Assembly: GCF_025673445.1 (NCBI RefSeq)
Contig: NZ_JAOVQN010000022.1
Location: 7,417-71,416 of the forward strand
Length of the DNA stretch: 64,000 nt
Direction of reading: 5' to 3'
Source: Ruegeria_B marisflavi
GTDB lineage: Bacteria > Pseudomonadota > Alphaproteobacteria > Rhodobacterales > Rhodobacteraceae
The notes beneath the pieces were generated by a model, which saw only the letters and a program-made list of their open reading frames with translations, made no database searches and was not told where the DNA came from. Within the stretch, counting starts at the first letter, position 1; each line of letters begins with the position of its first letter. Positions 7,426 to 16,991 of this stretch are shown here, piece after piece. The position numbers were made by a program, and so were the translations under genes.

Positions 7426-9687
7426 TTATTCGCCGCCTTGTTGAGATTGCTCATTGGCGGCTTGTGCCGCAGCGGCTGCAACCGCCGATTTCTGGTCCGG
7501 CGTCAGATGGTCGGCTTCGTCCAGACCGGGAATGGCGACACGGACTTCGCGACGGGCGAATTCAATGCCGTTCGCCTTGAATTCGGTTTTCACCCGGTTG
7601 AAGATTTCCTTGCGCAGGGTGAACTGCTTGCCGGGCTTGGCCATGAACTTGCCCCGGATGATCATGCCGACATCGTCGAAATCGAATACGCCCTGTGACT
7701 TGAAGGGTTGCAGGAAACCTTCCTTGTGGGTTGGATCCTCCATCATCTCGGCGCCGATCTTCTTGAAGATCTTCTTCACCTTGTTGGGATCGGTGTCGAA
7801 AGGCACGGTGAACTTGAGCTTCATGATTACCCAGTCCCGGCTGTAGTTTGTCAGCTTGGCGATCTCGCCATAGGGGATCGTGTGGACTGGTCCACGGTGA
7901 TGGCGCAGCTGCATCGAACGGATCGAGATTTTCTCAACCGTACCTGTAGTGCCTCCGACATCGACATATTCACCCACGCGGAATGCATCGTCGATCAGGA
8001 AGAAAATGCCGCCGACAATGTCGGCAACCAGTTTTTGCGCGCCAAAGCCGATAGCAAGGCCGAGGATCCCGGCACCGGCCAGCAGCGGAGTGATGTCGAG
8101 GCCAAGCGCCCCGAGAGCAAGAAGGGCGAAGATCACTGCGATGGCAACCTGCGCCGTGACGCGCAACAGGGGCAGAACGGTCACCAGCCGCGAGCCTCCG
8201 GCGCCGCCGCCTTCGCCTGCTTCCTCGTCCGGGCTCTGCTCGATAGCTGTCTGTTCCTTCGCCAGACGGCGGTTGATCCAGAGCGAGATGACCTCGTCCA
8301 GAATATAGCCGATGGCAATGATGATCAGGAACTGGATGACGGCACCACCTGCATCGGAGCCCGCGCCCGCCACCTGCCGCAGGTCGATCTCCCAGGCATT
8401 GGCGATCATCAGGACGACAAAGATGCCCGCCACCACGCGGCCGATGCGGATATAGCTGCGCTTGGTGGAGCGATAGGCCTGCTCAGCTATGGGGCCGGTG
8501 CCGATGAGCGGCGGTTGCAGATGCCGCACGAGCCCCCGGATCAGCGTGTCGATGGCCGGAGCCATCAGCAGCCAGAACATGGTCACGTAGTGTGCTCCCG
8601 CGCCCACATTGACCAGCACCGCCATGTCGCGGATCGCCACGAAATACTCCACGATCAACCAGACGGCCGCCGAGACCGCGATGGCGAAATAGGGATAGTA
8701 GGTTGCGACTTTTTCGTCGAATTCGGTGCGGTCGGGATCGTTGCCGCGCATCATATCCGTCAGTCCGCTGCGCGCTGTCCAGGCGATGAGAGCGATATAG
8801 ATATGGATCGAAGCGTTCAGCCAGAAACCCAGCCGCATATCGCCCATCGCCACGCCGTTCAGATTGTTGAAGGTGACGATGAACAGGGTAAAGCCGATCA
8901 GCAGGAAAAGGCCGATCTGGTTGCGGTGCAGATAGTTCGCCCAATGGTCATTGGCGTTCACCAGCCGTAGGTCGGGGCGGTTAGGAGCCAGAACAAAGCG
9001 CGAGATCGCGGCCCCCAGACGCGGCAGCCAGATCAGATAGAGCACGAAAGGTGCCGCATAGGCGATCTGCTCGGGTTCCAGCAGGCGGCGGCCGACAAAG
9101 ACCAGCGTATAGTAGAAGACGACTAGCCCGAGAACCTCGCGGCAGAAGCGGCGAAAGAGGAAACTCACCGCGCCGCGCAGATCGTCGGACGCACTTGCTG
9201 GATCGGCCTTGATCCAAGAGCGGGTCACAAAGACTGCAAGTTTTTCGGCCGCATAACCAATGGCAAGGGCGAGCAGCGTAAAGCCGAACAGCGTGGCCAT
9301 GCCCGCGCCGCCCAAAGTGGTTGCGAAATTCGACAGCGCCTCGGCCTGTTTCGTCACCAGAAGGGGCACCTTGCGCAAGGCATCCAGCCACGAGGCGGCC
9401 AGCGACTTGGCGGCGTCGCCGATCCGGGCAACAGGTCCCTTGCGCGGTTCGGAATCCTCCTGTGCGGACTGCGCCACCGCGTCCAGCCGTTCCAGCAGCA
9501 GGGCACGAACCTGATCGTCGGAGAGCCTTGCCACCAGATCGTCGACCTGGTCAGGTGTCAGATTGTCTGGAACAGTTGGAGTGCTCGAGGCGGGTGCACC
9601 TGACGGGATCGGGACTTGAGCCGCCAATGGCACAGACATGCAGAACAGGGCGGCCACGACGACCAGCACCTTGAATAGCGGTTTCAT
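7426..9687 (-). CDS. Large mechanosensitive channel, MscS family
   Basis: A 753-residue multi-pass inner-membrane protein. It starts with a signal peptide (MKPLFKVLVVVAALFCMSVPLAAQ), then a periplasmic Asp/Leu-rich helical stretch (LTPDQVDDLVARLSDDQVRALLLERL), many membrane helices and a C-terminal MscS pore-and-beta domain (GAGILGLAIGFGAQKLVADIVGGIFFLIDDAFRVGEYVDVGGTTGTVEKISIRSMQLR). The role is probably release of solutes on hypo-osmotic shock. The ATG at 9687 has GAGGGC upstream; a longer open frame to 9789 lacks support. The C-terminus is low-complexity Ala/Gln. A second, unrelated-in-N-terminus MscS protein lies near 60 kb. Confidence 0.88.
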   Translation of the reverse strand: MKPLFKVLVVVAALFCMSVPLAAQVPIPSGAPASSTPTVPDNLTPDQVDDLVARLSDDQVRALLLERLDAVAQSAQEDSEPRKGPVARIGDAAKSLAASWLDALRKVPLLVTKQAEALSNFATTLGGAGMATLFGFTLLALAIGYAAEKLAVFVTRSWIKADPASASDDLRGAVSFLFRRFCREVLGLVVFYYTLVFVGRRLLEPEQIAYAAPFVLYLIWLPRLGAAISRFVLAPNRPDLRLVNANDHWANYLHRNQIGLFLLIGFTLFIVTFNNLNGVAMGDMRLGFWLNASIHIYIALIAWTARSGLTDMMRGNDPDRTEFDEKVATYYPYFAIAVSAAVWLIVEYFVAIRDMAVLVNVGAGAHYVTMFWLLMAPAIDTLIRGLVRHLQPPLIGTGPIAEQAYRSTKRSYIRIGRVVAGIFVVLMIANAWEIDLRQVAGAGSDAGGAVIQFLIIIAIGYILDEVISLWINRRLAKEQTAIEQSPDEEAGEGGGAGGSRLVTVLPLLRVTAQVAIAVIFALLALGALGLDITPLLAGAGILGLAIGFGAQKLVADIVGGIFFLIDDAFRVGEYVDVGGTTGTVEKISIRSMQLRHHRGPVHTIPYGEIAKLTNYSRDWVIMKLKFTVPFDTDPNKVKKIFKKIGAEMMEDPTHKEGFLQPFKSQGVFDFDDVGMIIRGKFMAKPGKQFTLRKEIFNRVKTEFKANGIEFARREVRVAIPGLDEADHLTPDQKSAVAAAAAQAANEQSQQGGE

Positions 9688-9789
9688 AAATTGCCCTCGT
9701 CCATAGATAATGCCTTGTTTTACCGCGGGTATGCGCGAACACAAACAATTTTGCCGGGTATTAAGAGGCGCCTGCTGCTGATTTAGCAA

Positions 9790-9816
9790 AAAAAGAGGCC
9801 GAGCACTAAGCTCGGC
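9790..9816 (-). terminator. Rho-independent terminator upstream of mscS
   Basis: On the minus strand GGCCGAGC-TTAGT-GCTCGGCC is followed by TCTTTTTTT. The perfect 8-bp GC-rich stem and long U-tract make this one of the clearest terminators in the window. It would end the LysR transcript or a small RNA. Confidence 0.8.
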
Positions 9817-9960
9817 CGTAGTCCAACAGGGAGGTATGAAGTTGATGAGCGTCTAAGCATCATCGCCTTCGAGTGCTGATTTAGGAGGCACAGACGTCTT
9901 CTTCAAGAACTTTTATGTCGCAGGTGCAGCATTTCCGTTATGCAATGATTGCATGGCTTT
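9790..9960 (-). ncRNA. Candidate small RNA with anti-SD motifs and intrinsic terminator
   Basis: The space between the LysR gene and mscS holds no convincing reading frame but ends on the minus strand in a strong terminator (GGCCGAGC/GCTCGGCC with loop TTAGT, then TCTTTTTTT, about 9790-9816). Upstream of it on the same strand are two CCTCC motifs (CCTCCT near 9885, CCTCCC near 9832) flanked by small hairpins, a layout like CCUCC-loop small RNAs of Rhodobacterales. It could instead be only the LysR 3' UTR. Confidence 0.35.
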
Positions 9961-9967
9961 GGGGTCG

Positions 9968-10873
9968 TTATACAATCCCCAGTTCTTTCAGTTGTTTGCG
10001 ATGGGCAATGATCTCTTCCTGAACAAAGTCACGGAAGGCAGCAACGCGCTGGGAATGGCGCAGTTCCTCGGGATAGGCCAGATAGACCGGCACCTGCGCC
10101 GATTTGATATCGGGCAGGACGTGAATGAGGTTCGGGAAATCCTGGGTCACATAGTCGGGCAATACACCTATCCCCAAATTGTGCAACACGCCCTGAAGCA
10201 CGCCGAAATAGTTGTTCACCGTCAACAGTGAAGACGGGTTGTAGGCCAGCAGATGTTGGGCCAGTACGGCGCTAGCGCCGACTTGTTGGGCACTGATGTT
10301 CTGGCAGATCAGCCGATGGTCGCTGATATCGCTGATGTCCTGGGGGGTGCCGGCCGAGTCAAGATAGGCACGGGTCGCGTAGAGCTTCATCTCGACGGTC
10401 ATCAGTCGCTTGCGAATCAGATCGGCCTGACTGGGTTCTTTCATGCGAATGGCGACATCAGCCTCGCGCATGGGTAGATCAAGCACCCGTTCCTCGAGCA
10501 TCAGATCGACCTTAAGGTCGGGATACTTCTGATAGAGCGCGGTCAACCGGGGCGCCAGCCAGAGCGTGCCAAAGCCAAACGTTGTGGTGACGCGCAACTC
10601 GCCGAACACTTCCTCTTCGCTGTCACGGATACGAGCGGCGGCAGCGTCCAGGCGCTTGGCCATGGATTTGGTGGCGTCGAACAACAATTCTCCCTGCTCG
10701 GTTAGAATCAGGCCGCGCGCGTGACGATGAAAAAGGGTCGCGTTTAGCGATTCCTCGAGTCCGCGGATCTGTCTACTGACCGCCGATTGCGAGAGATTCA
10801 GCTTGTCGCCTGCATGTGTCAGACTGCCCGCATCGGCAACTGCGTGAAATATCCGAAGCTTGTCCCAGTCCAT
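9968..10873 (-). CDS. LysR family transcriptional regulator
   Basis: A 301-residue LysR regulator. The N-terminal winged HTH is clear (DWDKLRIFHAVADAGSLTHAGDKLNLSQSAVSRQIRGLEESL), followed by a substrate-binding domain from about residue 90 (GELRVTTTFGFGTLWLAPRL). It is divergent from the indolepyruvate oxidoreductase gene across a 171-bp intergenic region, and LysR proteins often control a divergent neighbour, so that gene is a candidate target. The effector is unknown. I chose the ATG at 10873 (MDWDKL); a GTG at 10903 would add ten residues. Confidence 0.9.
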   Translation of the reverse strand: MDWDKLRIFHAVADAGSLTHAGDKLNLSQSAVSRQIRGLEESLNATLFHRHARGLILTEQGELLFDATKSMAKRLDAAAARIRDSEEEVFGELRVTTTFGFGTLWLAPRLTALYQKYPDLKVDLMLEERVLDLPMREADVAIRMKEPSQADLIRKRLMTVEMKLYATRAYLDSAGTPQDISDISDHRLICQNISAQQVGASAVLAQHLLAYNPSSLLTVNNYFGVLQGVLHNLGIGVLPDYVTQDFPNLIHVLPDIKSAQVPVYLAYPEELRHSQRVAAFRDFVQEEIIAHRKQLKELGIV

Positions 10874-11044
10874 ATCCGCAACTTTCTTTATGCGCCCGAT
10901 CACCTATATGAAACACATGACAATTTCCACAAGGAACGGAGTACAACTGCGCTTGGTGGTGAAAAAATCACCTATACAGGTCAGCGATTGTGACCTATAT
11001 TTGGGCACCAATGACAAGCCGGTCCGGCGCAGGGGAGACGTCTG

Positions 11045-14000
11045 ATGAGCCAACCCAAACTTACGCTAAATGACAAGTTCGATCTGGAGAAGAGCCCGGT
11101 GCTGCTGAACGGCACCCAGGCCCTCGTTCGCCTTATGTTGATGCAGAAGGCGCGCGATACTGCCGCCGGTTTGAACACGGCTGGTCTGGTCACCGGCTAT
11201 CGTGGTTCGCCGCTGGGCGCGGTCGATTTGCAGATGAGTCGGGCAAAAAAGCAGCTCAGTGCCGCTGACGTCACCTTTCAGTTCGGGTTGAACGAGGATC
11301 TGGCGGCCACCGCGCTGTGGGGCAGCCAGCAGGCGGGGCTGCGCGGCGATGGCAAGTATGATGGCGTCTTTGGTCTTTGGTACGGCAAGGGGCCGGGCGT
11401 CGACCGCTCAGGCGACGTGATGCGCCACGCCAATATGGCCGGTACCGCCAGGCATGGCGGCGTGCTGATGGCGATGGGAGACGACCATACCGGCGAAAGC
11501 TCGACTGTGCTGCATCAGTCGGAATGGGCGCTGGTGGACATGTACATGCCCGTTGTCAGCCCGGCAGGTGTACAGGAGATTCTGGACTACGGCATCTATG
11601 GTTATGCCCTGAGCCGGTTCTCTGGTCTCTGGGTTGGCCTCAAGACCATGAAGGATACGATCGAGGTGACCTCGGTCGTGGATGGCCGTCCCGACCGGAT
11701 GCAGTTGGTAACGCCCGAGTTCGACATGCCTGAAGGCGGGTTGAACATCCGTTTGGGCGACACGCCGCATCTGCAAGAGGGGCGGATCATCGACTATAAA
11801 CGCTTTGCCGCCGAGGCGTTCAGCCGCGCCAACCGGATGGACAGGCGGGTCTGGGGCAAGCCTGGCGCCAAGATCGGCATCGCCGCGGCGGGCAAGAACT
11901 GGCTCGACCTTGTACACGCCATGTCGCTCTTGAACATCGACGAGAACGAGGCCGAGCGTCTGGGCATCACCACCTACAAAATCGGCCAGACCTTTCCGCT
12001 GGACATGCAGAGTTTCCACGACTGGGCCGAAGATCTCGACCTGGTGGTGATCGTTGAGGAAAAACGCAAGCTGATCGAGGTGCAGGTAAAAGAGGCGATC
12101 TTTGACGACCGTCAGGGCCGCCGCGTGTATGGTTGGTACAAGGGTGGTGCGGGCGGTATGCACCGGGATGAGCTGTTCCCGACCCGTGGTGCGCTGGACC
12201 CGATCCTGATCGCCGAGAAACTGGGCGCGATCTTTATCGAAGAGGGGCGCGAGACCGATGGGATCCGAGCCGGCCTGAATGCACTGGCCGATGCGCGGCG
12301 CAATGACAACGCGCAGGAGATCGCGTCGCGCCTGCCGTATTTCTGTTCGGGCTGCCCGCATAACAGCTCGACCAAGGTGCCAGATGGCAGCCGGGCCTAT
12401 GCCGGGATCGGCTGTCACTATATGGTTCAGTGGATGGACCGGAACACCCAAGGGTTCACCCATATGGGCGGCGAAGGGGCCAACTGGATCGGCGAGGCGC
12501 CGTTTTCCAACACCAAACACGTGTTCCAGAACCTGGGCGATGGCACCTATAACCATTCCGGCGTGCAGGCGATCCGCGCCGCCTTGGCGGCTGGCACCAA
12601 CATCACCTACAAGATCCTGTTCAACGACGCGGTCGCAATGACCGGCGGGCAGGAGAACGAAGGCGATCTGACCGCGCCGCGCATCGTGGCCGAGCTGAAG
12701 GCGATGGGCATCAAGGAGCTCGCCGTTGTCTATGACGACAAGGAGGATGTGGACCGCTCGCAGTTCCCCTCGGGCATTCCGTTCCATGAGCGCGCCGAGC
12801 TGATGCAGGTGCAAAAGCGCTTCCGCGAGATCGAGGGCGTCAGCGCCATCGTCTATATCCAGACCTGCGCCGCCGAGAAACGCCGCCGGCGCAAGCGTGG
12901 CACCTTCCCCGACCCGGACAAGCGGGTGTTCATCAACACCGATATCTGTGAGGGCTGCGGCGATTGCGGGGTTCAGTCGAACTGTGTCTCGATCGTGCCC
13001 AAGGAAACCGAACTGGGCCGCAAGCGGGCGATCGACCAGTCCTCGTGCAACAAGGACTTCTCCTGCGTCAAGGGGTTCTGCCCGTCCTTCGTGACGGTGC
13101 AGGGGGCCAAGATCCGCAAGGAGGCCACCGCCGAGATCGACCTGCCGCATCTGCCGATGCCGGAGCTGCCCGCCATCGCTGGCACCCATAACGTGGTGAT
13201 CACCGGTGTCGGCGGCACTGGCGTCGTGACCATCGGGGCTGTGCTGGCGCAGGCTGCGCAGATCGACGGCAAGGGCGCGGGCATGATGGAAATGGCGGGG
13301 CTGGCGCAAAAGGGCGGCGCCGTGCACATCCATTGCCGCATCGCCAACCGGCCCGAGGATATCAGTGCCATCCGCGTCGCCACCGGCGAGGCGCATGCGC
13401 TGATCGGTGGTGACCTTGTGGTCAGCGCCGGGGCCAAGACGCTGGGCCTGACACGCACCGGCACCACAGGCGCTGTGGTCAACAGCCACGAGATCATCAC
13501 CGGCGATTTTACACGAAACACCGATTTCACCATCCCCGCCGACCGGCTGAGCCTTGCGCTTGAGGCGCGGCTGAAAGAGCGGCTGGACCTGTTCGATGCC
13601 TCAGAGCTGGCGCGCGCGGTGATGGGCGATTCGATCTATTCCAACATGATGGTGTTCGGCGCCGCCTGGCAGCGCGGGCTGCTGCCAGTCAGCCACGAGG
13701 CCATCATGCAGGCGATCGAGATGAACGGTGCCGCAGTCGAGCGCAACAAGCGCGCCTTTGACATCGGCCGCTGGGCAGTGCTGCACGCAGATGAGGCCGC
13801 GCGCCTGATCCGTCCCGGCGTGGTCGAGCTGCCGAAATCGCTCGAGGACAAGATTGCCTATCGCGCCGAACATCTGACCGCCTATCAGGGAGCGCGTCTG
13901 GCCAAGCGCTATCGCAAGCTGATCGACGGGATCGAGGACGGCGATCTGCGTGCGGCGGTGGCCGAGGGCTATCACAAGCTGTTGTCCTACAAGGACGAAT

Positions 14001-14464
14001 ACGAGGTGGCGCGTCTGCTTCTGGACAGCCGTGACAAGGCCGCCGCCGAATTCGATGGCGATCTGAAGCTGACCCTGCATCTGGCACCGCCGATCCTGGG
14101 TGGAAGGGATGCGGATGGGCGTCCGAAAAAGCGCGAGTTTTCCGAGCGCTGGCTGGGGCTCTTCAAGCTGTTGGCGCGGATGAAGGGGCTGCGCGGCACG
14201 CCGCTCGATCTGTTTGGCTATTCCACCGAGCGCAAGATGGAGCGGGCGCTGATCCGGCAATACGAGAAGGACATGCGCGAGGTGCTGCCGAAACTCGACA
14301 GCCGCACCCGCGATGCCATCGTGGCGCTGGCACGGTTGCCTCTGGAGATCCGCGGATTCGGTCTGGTCAAGCAGGCGAACGAAGCCAAGGCTGCCAAACG
14401 GCGCGAAGAGCTCTTGGCGGTAATCCGCCAAGGTGGCCCGTCGATGGCAAAAGCGGCGGAATAA
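11045..14464 (+). CDS. Indolepyruvate ferredoxin oxidoreductase, fused alpha/gamma form
   Basis: A 1139-residue thiamine-diphosphate and Fe-S enzyme that oxidatively decarboxylates aryl-pyruvates from aromatic amino acid breakdown to the acyl-CoA. The order is an N-terminal pyruvate-oxidoreductase domain (GYRGSPLGAVDLQM), a TPP domain near residue 430 (FCSGCPHNSST), a ferredoxin-like Cys cluster near 630-650 (CEGCGDCGVQSNC) and a gamma domain from about 715 (VITGVGGTGVVTIGAVLAQAA). This single-chain form is typical of proteobacteria, where archaea have two subunits. ATG at 11045 with GGGGAGACG upstream; an intrinsic terminator follows. Confidence 0.93.
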   Translation: MSQPKLTLNDKFDLEKSPVLLNGTQALVRLMLMQKARDTAAGLNTAGLVTGYRGSPLGAVDLQMSRAKKQLSAADVTFQFGLNEDLAATALWGSQQAGLRGDGKYDGVFGLWYGKGPGVDRSGDVMRHANMAGTARHGGVLMAMGDDHTGESSTVLHQSEWALVDMYMPVVSPAGVQEILDYGIYGYALSRFSGLWVGLKTMKDTIEVTSVVDGRPDRMQLVTPEFDMPEGGLNIRLGDTPHLQEGRIIDYKRFAAEAFSRANRMDRRVWGKPGAKIGIAAAGKNWLDLVHAMSLLNIDENEAERLGITTYKIGQTFPLDMQSFHDWAEDLDLVVIVEEKRKLIEVQVKEAIFDDRQGRRVYGWYKGGAGGMHRDELFPTRGALDPILIAEKLGAIFIEEGRETDGIRAGLNALADARRNDNAQEIASRLPYFCSGCPHNSSTKVPDGSRAYAGIGCHYMVQWMDRNTQGFTHMGGEGANWIGEAPFSNTKHVFQNLGDGTYNHSGVQAIRAALAAGTNITYKILFNDAVAMTGGQENEGDLTAPRIVAELKAMGIKELAVVYDDKEDVDRSQFPSGIPFHERAELMQVQKRFREIEGVSAIVYIQTCAAEKRRRRKRGTFPDPDKRVFINTDICEGCGDCGVQSNCVSIVPKETELGRKRAIDQSSCNKDFSCVKGFCPSFVTVQGAKIRKEATAEIDLPHLPMPELPAIAGTHNVVITGVGGTGVVTIGAVLAQAAQIDGKGAGMMEMAGLAQKGGAVHIHCRIANRPEDISAIRVATGEAHALIGGDLVVSAGAKTLGLTRTGTTGAVVNSHEIITGDFTRNTDFTIPADRLSLALEARLKERLDLFDASELARAVMGDSIYSNMMVFGAAWQRGLLPVSHEAIMQAIEMNGAAVERNKRAFDIGRWAVLHADEAARLIRPGVVELPKSLEDKIAYRAEHLTAYQGARLAKRYRKLIDGIEDGDLRAAVAEGYHKLLSYKDEYEVARLLLDSRDKAAAEFDGDLKLTLHLAPPILGGRDADGRPKKREFSERWLGLFKLLARMKGLRGTPLDLFGYSTERKMERALIRQYEKDMREVLPKLDSRTRDAIVALARLPLEIRGFGLVKQANEAKAAKRREELLAVIRQGGPSMAKAAE

Positions 14465-14504
14465 CGCGTCATCTGACTGTTACAGGTTCTATGCAAAATC
14501 CAGG

Positions 14505-14532
14505 ACTGCCCCTATTTCAGGGGCAGTTTTTT
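14505..14532 (+). terminator. Rho-independent terminator after the indolepyruvate oxidoreductase gene
   Basis: Stem ACTGCCCCT/AGGGGCAGT with loop ATTTC followed directly by TTTTTT. It ends only 11 bases before the next start codon at 14544. Confidence 0.85.
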
Positions 14533-14543
14533 CGGAGCCGTTC

Positions 14544-15422
14544 ATGACCGCAGAGCGCCATATCGCCCGCGATATCAGCTATGCCCATTCCGCCGCGACC
14601 AGGGGAGGTCGGGCGGTGATCCGCCTGATGGAGAACACCACCGGGCGCCTGAGCCTGATCCGACGCGCGCAAGGATACGAGCAGGAAGTCGCCCGGGGCC
14701 GCGATTTCTGGACGGTGATCGTCGAGCGATACGGCTTGACGCTGGATGTGGTGGGCGGTGCGCTGAGCAACATCCCGCAGGACGGCCCGCTGATCCTGAT
14801 CGCCAATCACCCTTACGGCATCCTCGATGGGCTGATGATGGGGCATGTCCTGGCGCAGACACGGGGCGATTTCCGCATCATGGCAAACCGGGTTTTCCGA
14901 AAGGCCGAGGACATCAACCGGATCATCCTGCCGATCTCGTTCGACGACACCCGCGAGGCGGTGCAGCTGAACCTCGATACCCGTCGTCAGGCGCTAAGCT
15001 ATCTGGGGCAGGGCGGCGCGATCGGTATCTTTCCCGGCGGTACCGTCTCGACCGGGTTGCACCCGTTCTCGCATCCGATGGATCCGGGCTGGCGCGGGTT
15101 TACGGCCCGGATGGTGGCAAAATCCGATGCGGTGGTGGTGCCGGTCTTCTTTGACGGTCATACCAGCCGCCTGTTCCAGATCGCCAGCCACCTGCATTCG
15201 ACCCTGCGCATGGGCCTGTTGATCAAGGAATTCCGCAAGCGGGTGGATACGCCGGTGCGGGTGGTGGTGGGCCAGCCCATCGGCCGCGACATACTGGACC
15301 CCTTGGCACGGGACACGCGCAAGATGATGGATTTTCTGCGCAAGGCGACGTATGAGCTGTCTCCGACGCCGCTCAAGTCTTTTGACTACGGCTATGAATT
15401 CGAGGAACGGCATCGCGCCTGA
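14544..15422 (+). CDS. Lysophospholipid/1-acylglycerol-phosphate acyltransferase-like protein
   Basis: A 292-residue PlsC-superfamily acyltransferase. The acyl-acceptor motif NHPYGILDG places His89 and the Asp five residues apart (HX5D), as in hemolysin/OlsA-like members instead of HX4D. The FPGGTVSTG segment corresponds to the second conserved block. It probably acylates a lysolipid or ornithine lipid precursor at the inner membrane; the substrate is not shown by sequence. ATG at 14544 with CGGAGCC upstream. It sits just after a terminator, so it must have its own promoter or rely on read-through. murI follows 9 bp later. Confidence 0.8.
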   Translation: MTAERHIARDISYAHSAATRGGRAVIRLMENTTGRLSLIRRAQGYEQEVARGRDFWTVIVERYGLTLDVVGGALSNIPQDGPLILIANHPYGILDGLMMGHVLAQTRGDFRIMANRVFRKAEDINRIILPISFDDTREAVQLNLDTRRQALSYLGQGGAIGIFPGGTVSTGLHPFSHPMDPGWRGFTARMVAKSDAVVVPVFFDGHTSRLFQIASHLHSTLRMGLLIKEFRKRVDTPVRVVVGQPIGRDILDPLARDTRKMMDFLRKATYELSPTPLKSFDYGYEFEERHRA

Positions 15423-15431
15423 AGGGTAAAG

Positions 15432-16241
15432 ATGGCAGTAGGGATTTTCGATTCGGGTCTGGGTGGCCTGACCGTGCTGGAAGCGGCGCAGAAACGGTTG
15501 CCGGATGTAGAGTTCCTCTACTACGCTGACAGCGCCCATGCGCCTTATGGGGTGCGCACGCCCGAAGATATCTTTCAGCTGACGCGCACAGCGGTGCACG
15601 ACCTGTGGAACCGGGGCTGCGACCTGGTGATCCTGGCCTGCAACACCGCCAGCGCCGCAGCGCTGCGCCGGATGCAGGAAGAGGGTGTTCCACCGGGCAA
15701 GCGGGTGCTTGGCGTGTTCGTGCCGCTGATCGAAGCGCTGACCGAGCGGCAATGGGGCGACAACAGCCCCCCGCGCGAGGTCGAGGTCAAGAACGTCGCC
15801 CTGTTTGCAACGCCCGCCACCGTGGCGAGCCGCGCGTTCCAGCGCGAACTGGCCTTTCGCGCCATCGGTGTGGATGTCGAGGCGCAGGCCTGTGGCGGTG
15901 TGGTCGATGCCATCGAAGAGGGCGACCTGATACTGGCCGAGGCGCTGGTGCGTAGCCATGTGGACGCGCTGAAACGCAAGATGCCCAGTCCACAGGCGGC
16001 CATTCTTGGGTGCACACATTATCCGTTGATGGCCGAGGCTTTTCAGGACGCGCTAGGACCCGAGGTGACCGTATACAGTCAGGGCGATCTGGTGGCGGCA
16101 AGCCTGGCCGACTACCTGCAACGCCATCCCAACATGTTGGGTGCTGGTAAGGGCGGCTATCTGACGACGGGCAAACCCGCGACAGTTGGCAGCCGGGCAA
16201 CCCAGTTCCTGCGGCGCAAGATCGAGTTTCAGGCCGCCTGA
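15432..16241 (+). CDS. murI: Glutamate racemase
   Basis: A 269-residue racemase that makes D-glutamate for peptidoglycan. Family motifs are the N-terminal GIFDSGLGGLTVL, the first catalytic Cys in ILACNTASAAAL, and the second in ILGCTHYPLM; both cysteines of the two-base mechanism are present. The gene starts 9 bp after the acyltransferase, with GAAGGG upstream of the ATG, so the two are probably co-transcribed. Confidence 0.95.
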   Translation: MAVGIFDSGLGGLTVLEAAQKRLPDVEFLYYADSAHAPYGVRTPEDIFQLTRTAVHDLWNRGCDLVILACNTASAAALRRMQEEGVPPGKRVLGVFVPLIEALTERQWGDNSPPREVEVKNVALFATPATVASRAFQRELAFRAIGVDVEAQACGGVVDAIEEGDLILAEALVRSHVDALKRKMPSPQAAILGCTHYPLMAEAFQDALGPEVTVYSQGDLVAASLADYLQRHPNMLGAGKGGYLTTGKPATVGSRATQFLRRKIEFQAA

Positions 16242-16414
16242 CTTCGGTCAAGGCGGTCGGTGGCTTCGACGCCTATTGGGGACCAGTGTTTTCGTGTAAC
16301 CATGGCCGCTGACAAAAGGTAGCAGTCGCAAGTCTTTGTACTGCACCCGTTCGATGTTAGCTGAACGACATACAACCGGTCTGACGATGGCCCACTCTTT
16401 CTGGTGAGGACGCT

Positions 16415-16858
16415 ATGAAATCGCTCAAGAAACAACGCCGCATTCAGGTTATCGCCGTGGCCACCGTGGCCTTGGTCCTGGCGACCGGCTTGATCGGTTA
16501 TGCCATGCGGGATGGCATCAACTTCTTTCGGGCGCCTAGCCAGGTGATCGCTGAACCACCTGCGGAAACAGAGGTGTTTCGCCTTGGGGGGCTGGTCGAG
16601 GAAGGTACCTTGATCCGTGGGCAGGGCGAAACGGTGCGGTTCTCTGTGACGGATGGCGGCGAGAGCGTGCCAGTCGTGTTTACCGGCGTGCTGCCGGATT
16701 TGTTTGGGGAGAATCAGGGCATGATCGGGACCGGGCGCTACGTGAACGGTGTCTTTGAAGCCTCGGAAATCCTTGCCAAACATGACGAAACCTATATGCC
16801 GAAAGAGGTTATGGACGCGCTCAAGGAGCAGGGCGTGTATCAGGCGCCGGAAAGCTGA
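16415..16858 (+). CDS. ccmE: Cytochrome c maturation protein CcmE (haem chaperone)
   Basis: A 147-residue membrane-anchored periplasmic protein that binds haem covalently and hands it to the CcmF/CcmH ligation complex. It has one N-terminal membrane helix (about residues 11-30) and the signature HDETYMP at 123-129, with His123 the haem-linking residue and Tyr127 its ligand. The GTGRYVNGVFEASEILAK segment is also typical. In many bacteria ccmF follows directly; here two lysis-type genes intervene. Confidence 0.95.
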   Translation: MKSLKKQRRIQVIAVATVALVLATGLIGYAMRDGINFFRAPSQVIAEPPAETEVFRLGGLVEEGTLIRGQGETVRFSVTDGGESVPVVFTGVLPDLFGENQGMIGTGRYVNGVFEASEILAKHDETYMPKEVMDALKEQGVYQAPES

Positions 16859-16991
16859 ACGCGCGCCTCCGGCGGGAGTATTTTGAAGCGAAGTGAAGAC
16901 AGGGGCGTTGCGCAAGCGGCGCCCTTTGGTGTTTCGCAGGCTTAACTCTTTTGTCGCCTCATCAGCGCGGTTCTGATGGAGGTCGAGGCCA

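Noticed and set aside
7708..8970. 420-codon + strand frame
   Set aside because: Antisense to mscS; Asp/His/Gln-rich shadow translation without domain features.
11408..13489. 693-codon open frame on the minus strand
   Set aside because: Antisense to the indolepyruvate oxidoreductase gene, whose motifs are unmistakable. The frame is open only because of third-position GC bias.
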